Positions 56,907-64,000 of a DNA stretch of 64,000 nt are shown piece by piece (positions within the stretch are counted from its first letter, which is position 1; every line of letters starts with the position of its first letter). A program made the position numbers and the translations under genes. The stretch is from an uncultured Oscillospiraceae bacterium (GTDB taxonomy: Bacteria > Bacillota > Clostridia > Oscillospirales > Oscillospiraceae), in assembly GCA_910579595.1 (NCBI GenBank), contig CAJTVM010000001.1:1-64000 (forward strand), written 5' to 3'. Below the pieces are notes generated by a model. The model worked only from the letters and a program-made list of their open reading frames with translations. It did no database searches and had not been told where the DNA came from.

Positions 56907-59900
56907 ATGGCTGTTTATTCCAAGCTGCTCCTGAGCGCCGGCGGCGGCATCGTTTCTTCCATGCAGCAGGCGGAGCAGGCGAGAAATACCGCAACACTCC
57001 TGATTGGCCTGGGCGGTACGGGCATCGACTGCCTGCGCACCATCAAAACCCAGGTCCGCTCCCGGCTGAGGCCGGACGATCCCGACGCCGTGGTGGCCAA
57101 ATATGAGCATATCCGCTTTTTGGGCGTGGATACGGCGGAAAAGAGCAAGGGCAGCCAGGATGAAAATTTGGACGGCCTCAAGGCCGGTTCGGTGATGGCG
57201 CTGGACGATACGGAGTGCTTCTCCATCGCCAACGCCCAGGTAAAGAAGGCGTTCACCAACCCCAAGAGCCTGTCCATGCGGGACGATCTGTCCTGGCTGT
57301 GCTGGGAGGACATCAAGGCCCCCGACCTGAGCACCGCCGGCGCCGGCGGCATCCGGCAGGTGGGCCGCTATATGATGATGGACAAGTCCAAGTCCTTCAT
57401 GAACCGGGTGGAGCAGGAGATCAATGCCGCCAAGGCGGGCCTCAACGCTCCCACGGTAAACGTCCACATCTTCTCCGGCCTGAGCGGCGGCACCGGCTCC
57501 GGCTGCTTCCTGGACGTGTGCTATATGGTGCGCCATATCGCCAATAAGGTGGGGGGCATCACCATCTTCGGCTATTTCTTCCTGCCCGACGTCAATCTGT
57601 CCCGCATCCCCTTCTCCGACAACAAGACCCGGGCGTTTATCCCGAAAAACGGCTACGCCGCCATGCAGGAGCTGGATTACTGTATGCAGCTTCAGTACAA
57701 CGGCGGCAGCTTCACCCAGATGTACCAGGATCACACCGAGATCGTCTGGCACGATCCCCCGGTGGATATGTGCCACCTGGTGTGCGCCACCAACGCCAAG
57801 GGTGACATCATCGAAAACGCCTACGACTATTCCATGAACGTCACGGCGGAGTACATCATGGACTTCCTGACCCACTCCGACAACAACTTCGGCCTGGATC
57901 AGCAGCTGTCCAATTTTGTCCAGAAGATCCTCCAGGGCGATGGCGAAAAGATCATCGGGGCCAACCTGGCCTACTGCGTCATCGGCGCATCCTGCGCCTG
58001 CCTCCCCCTGCGGGAGATCAACACCTACCTGGCTTCGGAGCTGTTCGGGAAATTTGCCCAGATCGGCCACAACATCCCCACCAAGGCGGATGTGGAGTGG
58101 CTGGCTACCAGCGCCCTGGCCCGCAACGCCCAGGGGCTGACCGACGTCTACAACACGCTGTACCAGGAGCTGTGCGCCGGCTTTGACAGCAGCTATGTCC
58201 CCTACGCGGACGATTGGAAGTACGTGCGGGATTACGGCAACAGTGAACTGGTCACCTCCTACACCAACCAGACCGCCGCCAAGCTGAACACCGCCATCAA
58301 GAACAGCCGGAGCATGGTGTCTGCCGGCAACCAGCAGTCTCTCATCAACCGGGTACGGGCGCAGCTGGCCGAGGTCATCCGGGATATCGACCGGGGCCCC
58401 ATCTTTGCCTATGGCCTGATCTCCGCGGCCCAGAGCCACAACCTGCTGAACATCATCGACGGGCTGATCCAGGAGAACAGCTCCCGCTGGGACCAGGAGT
58501 CCGCCCAGTCCGTCCTGCGCCAGTCAGATTACGAGAACGCCCGGGCCAATTTCGACAACCGCCGGAAGCGCAGCCTGTTTGACAGCGATCAGAACCGCTT
58601 CAACGACTATGAGTACTATTTGCAGCTGCTGGAGCAGCACAAGCTGGCCCTGAGCTGCTATAAGGAGCTGGACGATGTTCTCAAGGTATTCCGCAAGCAG
58701 CTGGAGGATGTCACCGGCGCCTACTATATCAAGCTCAGCCGGGTGATGGACACCCTGATCGAGTCCTTCAAGGAGAACCGGGACGCCCTGGCCAGCCAGA
58801 AGATCATGCAGGAGAAGGGCTTCGCCATCCCCATGATGACCATTGAGGAGCTGAAGGGCTCCCTGAATGTGGAAATCGAGAAGATCAACGTCAAAGGGAT
58901 GCTCTACCAGTTCATGAACCTGTTCCTGGATCACGAGGAAGCCTGGGTTACCGAGGACGAGAGCAAAATCGTCAAGCTGGTCAACTCCTTCTTTGTGGAA
59001 ACCGCGTTCAGCGGCTTCGCCAACCGGACCATCACCTCCTTCCTCAAGGACAAGTACGGCATCGACAACGACGAGCAGCTGGCGGACAAGATCTATACCG
59101 ATTGGATGAAGCGCCTCACCGAGGGGGCCAGCCCGCTGTTCTACTTCAACAGCGAGGTGTGGCAGGAGTCCCAGACCGCCAAGCTGGCATTCCTGTCCTT
59201 CCCCGGCTCGTCCAATCCCATCAAGGCCGCCGCCGAGCAGATGTACACCGTGGATAATATGTGGCAGAAGAAGGAGAGCGCCCTCACCGACCGTATTTTT
59301 GTCATGTGCAGCGCCTGCGCCCTGCCCCTGAGCGCCTACAACAACTGCGCGGAGTACGAACGGGCCTATTTCAGCAGCAAGAATCCCGGCTGCCATTACT
59401 ATGAGGGCAAATCCTCCGACGGCATGGATTTCAACGACTGGCGCAGGATGTCCTCCCTGACGCCCCAGAGCCTGCTGCACCTCCAGGCCGCCCCGGAGCC
59501 TATGCAGGCGCTGATCACCTCCGCCCAGACCCTCTACGACGAGGCCAGCCGGATGGGCGTCTTTGACGATGACAACCGCATCTGCGCCCCCGATCCCGGC
59601 AAAGCGGAGCAGCTGAAGGCCCTGGCCCGGGAGGCCGCGGGGGCCGCTGCCCAGGCCGCCAAGCCCGCGGATCTGCCCGCCCTCCAGGACGCCTTGGAAA
59701 AACTGAAGAACGCGAAAGAGATTCCCATGGTTCCCACCGAGCACCGGATGCAGAACGACGGCTATGCCGCCAAACGGGAGATCAAGCTGAGCGTGCAGAA
59801 GGATCACTTTGTCGCCGCTGCGCCTTACCACGAGGTGGTCCGGGGCATTCTCAAGCAGATGGACGAGTTGAAGGACGCCATCGACGGCGCCATCAGGACC

Positions 59901-60344
59901 GTCCAGGACCGGATTGACCGGATCGGCCAGGGGGGGCGGGCCATCCAGGACTACTGCGACGCGCTGTTTACCGGCGTGATCCATGTGGAGGGCCGGGTGC
60001 TGAGCTACCGCAAGGACAGCTTCAGCTCGGAAAAGGTACTCTCCAAGCGGGGCGCGGAGTTCCCGTTCAGCGTCATCCCCTTCTACCAGGGCTTCCTGAG
60101 CTACCAGACGCTTTTGACCGGCGAGGAAAAGGACGCCGCCCGAAAGAGCGTGGACGATCGCTACAACGCAGACTCCCCCGAGATCAAGGCCACCGGGACC
60201 GTGCTCAAGGACGAGTTCACAGACAACAAGGTCCAGGCGTGGATCATGAGCGCCGAGGCGTTCCCCGAGAAGGACGAGATCATGGAATTCCTCAAAACCC
60301 TCAAAAAGCAGTTCGACATCTTCAGGATGGAAAACGGGATTTGA
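56907..60344 (+). CDS. Tubulin/FtsZ-superfamily protein (Tubulin_2 type)
   Basis: 1145 residues. N-terminal GTPase-like fold: TATLLIGLGGTGIDCLRTIK (GLGGTG at 34-39), RFLGVDTAEKS, and HIFSGLSGGTGSGCFLDVCY with the tubulin signature GGTGSG at 194-199. The fold extends to about residue 380; the remaining ~750 residues are mostly helical with probable coiled coils (for example ALSCYKELDDVLKVFRKQLE, and near 900-1010) and no known domain. Much larger than FtsZ (~380). Family members sit with vWA proteins and a distinct GTPase and are thought to act in membrane remodelling. AGGAGGAG before the ATG. Polymerisation is untested. Confidence 0.88.
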   Translation: MAVYSKLLLSAGGGIVSSMQQAEQARNTATLLIGLGGTGIDCLRTIKTQVRSRLRPDDPDAVVAKYEHIRFLGVDTAEKSKGSQDENLDGLKAGSVMALDDTECFSIANAQVKKAFTNPKSLSMRDDLSWLCWEDIKAPDLSTAGAGGIRQVGRYMMMDKSKSFMNRVEQEINAAKAGLNAPTVNVHIFSGLSGGTGSGCFLDVCYMVRHIANKVGGITIFGYFFLPDVNLSRIPFSDNKTRAFIPKNGYAAMQELDYCMQLQYNGGSFTQMYQDHTEIVWHDPPVDMCHLVCATNAKGDIIENAYDYSMNVTAEYIMDFLTHSDNNFGLDQQLSNFVQKILQGDGEKIIGANLAYCVIGASCACLPLREINTYLASELFGKFAQIGHNIPTKADVEWLATSALARNAQGLTDVYNTLYQELCAGFDSSYVPYADDWKYVRDYGNSELVTSYTNQTAAKLNTAIKNSRSMVSAGNQQSLINRVRAQLAEVIRDIDRGPIFAYGLISAAQSHNLLNIIDGLIQENSSRWDQESAQSVLRQSDYENARANFDNRRKRSLFDSDQNRFNDYEYYLQLLEQHKLALSCYKELDDVLKVFRKQLEDVTGAYYIKLSRVMDTLIESFKENRDALASQKIMQEKGFAIPMMTIEELKGSLNVEIEKINVKGMLYQFMNLFLDHEEAWVTEDESKIVKLVNSFFVETAFSGFANRTITSFLKDKYGIDNDEQLADKIYTDWMKRLTEGASPLFYFNSEVWQESQTAKLAFLSFPGSSNPIKAAAEQMYTVDNMWQKKESALTDRIFVMCSACALPLSAYNNCAEYERAYFSSKNPGCHYYEGKSSDGMDFNDWRRMSSLTPQSLLHLQAAPEPMQALITSAQTLYDEASRMGVFDDDNRICAPDPGKAEQLKALAREAAGAAAQAAKPADLPALQDALEKLKNAKEIPMVPTEHRMQNDGYAAKREIKLSVQKDHFVAAAPYHEVVRGILKQMDELKDAIDGAIRTVQDRIDRIGQGGRAIQDYCDALFTGVIHVEGRVLSYRKDSFSSEKVLSKRGAEFPFSVIPFYQGFLSYQTLLTGEEKDAARKSVDDRYNADSPEIKATGTVLKDEFTDNKVQAWIMSAEAFPEKDEIMEFLKTLKKQFDIFRMENGI

Positions 60345-60377
60345 TACCCGCGTATCCGCGGCGGAATGATACCACAA

Positions 60378-60411
60378 GCAGCGGAGCCGTGAATCCCACC
60401 GGCTCCGCTGC
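60378..60411 (+). terminator. Intergenic hairpin inside the tubulin-like operon
   Basis: 12-bp stem GCAGCGGAGCCG / CGGCTCCGCTGC with a 10-base loop and CTACTTT after it. The weak U-tract suggests partial termination or mRNA processing that sets subunit ratios. Confidence 0.45.
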
Positions 60412-60437
60412 CTACTTTAGACTGCGAGGTCCTTGCC

Positions 60438-62333
60438 ATGTCAACAACGCTTACCATTCAAAGCCTCATTGAGCATTTTGAAAACCAGCTCTACCGGATC
60501 GACAGGCAGAACCTGGGGGACATCGCCGGCAGGGAACCCCAGTTCCCCCAGCTTGTGATCTATCTGGGCGGCAATGCCCGCAATGCCCACCAGGCCGTCT
60601 CCGCCAGTCTGCTGCAAACCTGGCCCCAGTACCAGGCCGAGCTGAAATTCCTGTGGGTGCAGGCCAACGGCGAAAAGCTCTCCTTTTCCCAGCTGCCCTG
60701 CGACGGGGATCAGCCAATCGCTGTCTCCGAGGAGGAGGTGCGGGAGATTGCCTCCGCCCTGTTTGGCACCAGGATGCACTTCAGCGACCGCAGCAAGCTG
60801 CTGATCTACTATGTCCTGGACACCACCAGCTTTGCCGGCGCGGAGGAATTTACCGCCTGGCTGCCCCGCATCCGCAGGGTAAAGGATATGCTGTGCACCA
60901 GTTCCACGGATATGCTGGACGTGCTGTACCTGCTGCTCAATGAGAATCTGAACCGGCAGAAAACGGCGTCGGCCATCCGCAACCACCTGAGCGGGTTTTA
61001 CCAGAACAACGACGCCCGGCAGGCGGTGGACAATATCCTGCTGCTGAGCAACCGGCGGAGCGACAACGCCATTTTGGAGGACTGGGACATCTGTTACAAG
61101 ATCCTGTCCGCCACCATCGTGCTGTCCAACAACGCGGATACGGAGATTGCCACCGACTTTTTCTGCGGCGCGGTGATGACAGCCAGCTATGCCCGGGAGG
61201 AAAAGCCCCTACCCCAAATCGGACAGGTGGTGGTCACGGGGCTTATCGAGGAGCTTTCCAGGGCGGCGCCCCAGGGCGAGGCGCGGCCGCTGGAGGATCC
61301 CCACCTGCCCGACAGGCTGGGTCTGACCAACCAGGGGACCTTTTCCATGCTGGATCAGTACGCCGAGAGCACCCTATATTCCATGCTGCCCACCGAGGCG
61401 CAGCTGGAGCTGTTCCCGCGCCGGGACGACGCGGCCCAGACCGCCATGTGCGCTCTGCCGGCGCGGGCCTTCAACGACTACACCATGGGGGCGTGGGGGC
61501 AGTATCTCTCCGGCGTGGCCCGGGGCATCCGGGAGAAGATCTCCATGGATTCCCCCGCCCGCACGGCCTGGCAGGAGCGGTATAAAGCCCTGCTGGTGGC
61601 CAATTTCAGCAGGGATGAGATCATCCACCTGGCCGGCCGCCTCCAGGACGTGGCGCAGATCATGTCCAGGCCCAAGGCCCCCTCTCAGGAGGCCCCGGTG
61701 CTGACGGCGGCGCGGGATCAGCTGAAATATATGCTGTCCAGCGATCAGGAGCTGGTCCAGATTTTCCTGTCCGCCCTCCGGGAGCAGGGCCGGATTTCTC
61801 AGGACTTCTCCGATATGTGGAGCAGCCTGATCAAATCCATGCGCAAGATCCATGCCGTCCGGGACAGTAATATCGCCACCTTCTACGATAGGAAGGTGCG
61901 GGATTTTTACGACCGGCACGGCTCCGAGCTGTACAGCGGGTTTGTGGGGATGCACGACACGGACGAGCTGGCCGCCTTCCTCACCAATACCCTGGACCAC
62001 ATCATTGACAGCAATGAGATTTTCTCCTCCGCTTTTGAGGACGAACTGGAAAGCCGCCTCAGCGAGGAGGCGCTGCCGGTGGATGCCAAGCAGTACATCC
62101 GCAAAAAACTGACGGGCAACGACGTGTACGTCTACCTTCAGACCAACTTCGCGCTGGGGGATCCGCTCATCTCCGCCATCCTGCTGAAGGTGGGCACGCC
62201 GCTGTACAATAACCTCTCCAACAACCTGCCCCCCACCACCTATTACTACAACACGGGCAGCAGCAATACCGCGGAATCCCTGGTCATTTACCAGGTTTCC
62301 GCCGAAAATCTGGTCAGCGGGGAGGAGGAGTAA
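60438..62333 (+). CDS. Uncharacterised 631-residue subunit of the vWA/tubulin-like system
   Basis: No family recognised. Soluble, no signal peptide. The N-terminal ~180 residues look alpha/beta: FPQLVIYLGGNARNAHQAVS, a later KLLIYYVLDTTSFAGAEEFT; their order recalls the start and third strand of the tubulin-like neighbour but without GGTGSG. The rest is helical (AVDNILLLSNRRSDNAILED, YKALLVANFSRDEIIHLAGR), ending in a Thr/Tyr/Asn-rich NNLPPTTYYYNTGSSN tail. GCGAGG before the ATG. 93 bases after the tubulin-like gene and 2 bases before the next, so a stable part of the same machine. Could be a degenerate GTPase-fold partner. Confidence 0.75.
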   Translation: MSTTLTIQSLIEHFENQLYRIDRQNLGDIAGREPQFPQLVIYLGGNARNAHQAVSASLLQTWPQYQAELKFLWVQANGEKLSFSQLPCDGDQPIAVSEEEVREIASALFGTRMHFSDRSKLLIYYVLDTTSFAGAEEFTAWLPRIRRVKDMLCTSSTDMLDVLYLLLNENLNRQKTASAIRNHLSGFYQNNDARQAVDNILLLSNRRSDNAILEDWDICYKILSATIVLSNNADTEIATDFFCGAVMTASYAREEKPLPQIGQVVVTGLIEELSRAAPQGEARPLEDPHLPDRLGLTNQGTFSMLDQYAESTLYSMLPTEAQLELFPRRDDAAQTAMCALPARAFNDYTMGAWGQYLSGVARGIREKISMDSPARTAWQERYKALLVANFSRDEIIHLAGRLQDVAQIMSRPKAPSQEAPVLTAARDQLKYMLSSDQELVQIFLSALREQGRISQDFSDMWSSLIKSMRKIHAVRDSNIATFYDRKVRDFYDRHGSELYSGFVGMHDTDELAAFLTNTLDHIIDSNEIFSSAFEDELESRLSEEALPVDAKQYIRKKLTGNDVYVYLQTNFALGDPLISAILLKVGTPLYNNLSNNLPPTTYYYNTGSSNTAESLVIYQVSAENLVSGEEE

Positions 62334-62335
62334 TC

Positions 62336-62989
62336 ATGCGCTATCAATATTGCCCCAATAATCCCGACCGGTACGCCACCAACCTGCTCCGGGAGCAGGG
62401 AACCCGCAACCTGACCTGGGAAAGCGCCCGGGGCCAGGATGTGCTGCTGGTACAGACCCCCTTCGAGCAGCGGGCCGACGGGCTTATGGAGGAGCTGTGC
62501 CGCCTGATGGAGCAGTTCCCTCCCCTGCCCGGCAAGTACACGGAGATAAAGCCGGGGGTGTGGGTGCGCTTCGTCACCGCGGCGGACAAGGCCCGGATGA
62601 ACGGCTGCCCCATTAACACCGAGGCCAGCACCTACTCCATTTTCAGCTGCTTTACCCAGGGGGACGTGTGCTCCATTTACGCCCAGCAGGAAAACCAGGC
62701 GATGATCTCCGCCTATTGCAGCATCCCCATGCAGATCCATGTGGATATGTGGGAGCAGGAGCGGACGGAAGGTGTCCTGTTCAAAAAGCGGGTGGTCAAG
62801 ACCGGCTATTACATCATTTCCTTCCCCCAGGAGTTCGCCGCCGGATACCGGGACGGCGATCTGGCCTGCCGGGTGGGCGAGCTGGACATCCCGGTGACAA
62901 AGCAGATGCTGGAACAGGGCTATGTCTACCTCTGGACGGACCGCAAGCCGGAGATCTATTCCGTGAACCGGGGGCTGGAGCTGGTCTGA
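62336..62989 (+). CDS. Uncharacterised 217-residue subunit of the vWA/tubulin-like system
   Basis: Starts MRYQYCPNNPDRYATNLLRE two bases after the preceding stop, with GGAGGAG overlapping the end of that gene: strict translational coupling. Soluble, mixed alpha/beta, several Cys and Trp; recognisable stretches are KYTEIKPGVWVRFVTAADKA and GYYIISFPQEFAAGYRDGD. No known domain. Stoichiometric partner of the 631-residue protein is the likely role. Confidence 0.75.
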   Translation: MRYQYCPNNPDRYATNLLREQGTRNLTWESARGQDVLLVQTPFEQRADGLMEELCRLMEQFPPLPGKYTEIKPGVWVRFVTAADKARMNGCPINTEASTYSIFSCFTQGDVCSIYAQQENQAMISAYCSIPMQIHVDMWEQERTEGVLFKKRVVKTGYYIISFPQEFAAGYRDGDLACRVGELDIPVTKQMLEQGYVYLWTDRKPEIYSVNRGLELV

Positions 62990-63049
62990 GCAGCCCCGGA
63001 AAGGGCCGGGGCCCGAAAAACAGAGAAAAAGAGTGAGGGGGAAATAACG

Positions 63050-64000
63050 ATGAGCTGTGAAATCACTTGTCCCTACTGTTTCTACCGGATGTGGGATTCT
63101 GAGGTCTTGTTCCGCTCGGAAAAGGTCAACCACGGCGAGTGCGACCTTCTGCCCGACGAGTACGATGATATTGACGATTTTGCCGTCAAGTATACCGGCC
63201 CGGACAAGGAGGACATCTTGAACGCCTACCGGGACTGGGCCTTTTTTGCCGAGGGGGAGGACCCCGTCTACCAGGACTTCTGGGCCAAATTCAACGGCAC
63301 CACGGAAAACAACCCCGCCGATGACATTCTCCATGTAAAAGCATACCGGCGGCGGGTCATCGACCCCAGCATCGCCGCCCACCGCAGGTATCTCAAGCCC
63401 CAGGGGCCGGACAACTACTTCATTTACGACGACCAGGGTATGGTCACCCAGATCGAGCTGCTCACCGGCGAGGTGTGCAACCGCCGGGTGTGCCCCCAGT
63501 GCCACAACCCCCTGCCGGACAGCTATGGCAAAAACACGGTGAAGTTCGCCTCCGTCATCGGCATCACCGGCGCGGGCAAGACGGTCTACCTCTCCCAGCT
63601 GCTCCAGCGGATGAAGGAATACGCGGTGAAGGTGGGCCTGTCCGCCATTGTGAGCAACACCGGGGTGCGGGCCTTCCTGGAGAACAACCGGATCGCGGCC
63701 CGGGCGCCGCTGCCCGGCTCCACGCCGTCCGCGCGGCTCCAGCAGCCCCTGTTTTATGAGATGGTCCGGGACGCGGGGCAGAACCAGAAGGTCACCGAGA
63801 CCTTCGTCCTCTACGATGTGGCGGGCGAGGTGTTCCGGGAGGCATCCCTGATCAACCAGTTTGCTCCCTTCATCAGCCACGCGGACGGCGTCATCGTCCT
63901 CATCGACCCCATGCAGTTCGGCGCGGTGAGCGGCGCCACCAACGTGGGCATCGGCCTGGACCACCCCGTGACGGTGCTGGACGCGGTGCACGACATTATC
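63050..64000 (+). CDS. Zinc-ribbon P-loop GTPase, 3' end beyond the window
   Basis: 317 residues visible from the ATG at 63050 (GAGTGAGGGGG upstream). An N-terminal CPYC (7-10) and CPQC (148-151) pair would build a zinc ribbon flanking a ~130-residue acidic segment. Then a P-loop: VIGITGAGKTVYLSQLL (GITGAGKT 171-178), switch/G3 motif YDVAGE (D256) and the following strand GVIVLIDPMQF. The G4 specificity motif is beyond the edge, so GTP rather than ATP is inferred from the DxAG form and the known association of a distinct GTPase with vWA/FtsZ-like operons. Probably the switch or motor of the system. Confidence 0.85.
   Translation, partial: MSCEITCPYCFYRMWDSEVLFRSEKVNHGECDLLPDEYDDIDDFAVKYTGPDKEDILNAYRDWAFFAEGEDPVYQDFWAKFNGTTENNPADDILHVKAYRRRVIDPSIAAHRRYLKPQGPDNYFIYDDQGMVTQIELLTGEVCNRRVCPQCHNPLPDSYGKNTVKFASVIGITGAGKTVYLSQLLQRMKEYAVKVGLSAIVSNTGVRAFLENNRIAARAPLPGSTPSARLQQPLFYEMVRDAGQNQKVTETFVLYDVAGEVFREASLINQFAPFISHADGVIVLIDPMQFGAVSGATNVGIGLDHPVTVLDAVHDII

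Noticed and set aside
1..64000. tRNA or rRNA genes
   Set aside because: No cloverleaf with a CCA-proximal TTCGAATC-type arm and no rRNA-like stretch noticed on either strand.

Overview
The window is high-GC DNA from an anaerobic, endospore-forming member of the Bacillota, most likely Clostridia / Oscillospiraceae of the Flavonifractor-Lawsonibacter-Oscillibacter kind. The grounds are the mix of an alpha/beta-type small acid-soluble spore protein, a GerMN lipoprotein, DUF1540 and DUF4179 proteins, QueT and another ECF S component, iron-sulfur serine dehydratase in two subunits, strong GGAGG ribosome sites and sigma-A promoters, all in GC-rich codon usage. The assignment is inferred from gene content only.

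Layout. 1-1380 is a decayed, AT-richer patch: the start of a LytTR-type response regulator running off the left edge, LytTR direct repeats, a caspase-like gene remnant split by a small palindromic insertion, and a transposase remnant. 1.4-5.3 kb holds a PucR regulator and an ECF sigma / DUF4179 anti-sigma pair. 5.3-8.5 kb (minus) carries yciI-like, recR, rpe and ilvA. 8.5-12 kb (plus) is an XpaC-TelA-TPM-Gly/Arg-rich envelope module, then a PilZ (c-di-GMP) protein. 13-16 kb is lacZ with a coupled 60-codon gene. 16.1-19.1 kb encodes a 986-residue protein with flagellin-like ends around a beta-rich core. 19.2-21.3 kb is a TetR-controlled ABC-2 exporter. 21.4-27.1 kb (minus) has a UroD-family protein, LysR, GerMN lipoprotein, two-component system and ComEA-like protein. 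27.2-31.6 kb has a penicillin-binding carboxypeptidase, an sRNA candidate, two ECF S components and a MocR regulator.

32.3-42.7 kb is branched-chain amino acid and serine metabolism: ilvBNC behind an attenuator-like leader, sdaAB-sdaAA, a CNNM/CorC protein and ilvD. 42.8-45.6 kb is the Trk potassium system. 46-50 kb has a MalY/PatB aminotransferase, a hot-dog thioesterase, a MATE exporter and a coiled-coil protein. A 164-bp repeat with terminal inverted repeats occurs twice (39.2 and 47.6 kb). 50.2-54.1 kb is a heterodimeric multidrug ABC exporter whose mRNA leader has a small ORF plus terminator, the layout of drug-responsive ribosome-mediated attenuation. A spore protein gene follows.

The most notable locus is 54.65 kb to the right edge: one rightward transcription unit of a secreted/anchored von Willebrand A protein, an 1145-residue tubulin/FtsZ-superfamily protein with GLGGTG and GGTGSG motifs, a 631-residue and a 217-residue partner of unknown fold, and a zinc-ribbon P-loop GTPase cut by the window end. 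The vWA + FtsZ-like + GTPase combination matches a predicted membrane-remodelling system known mainly from comparative genomics; here it appears in a Gram-positive spore former with two uncharacterised subunits. Long ORFs antisense to these genes were treated as GC-rich shadows.
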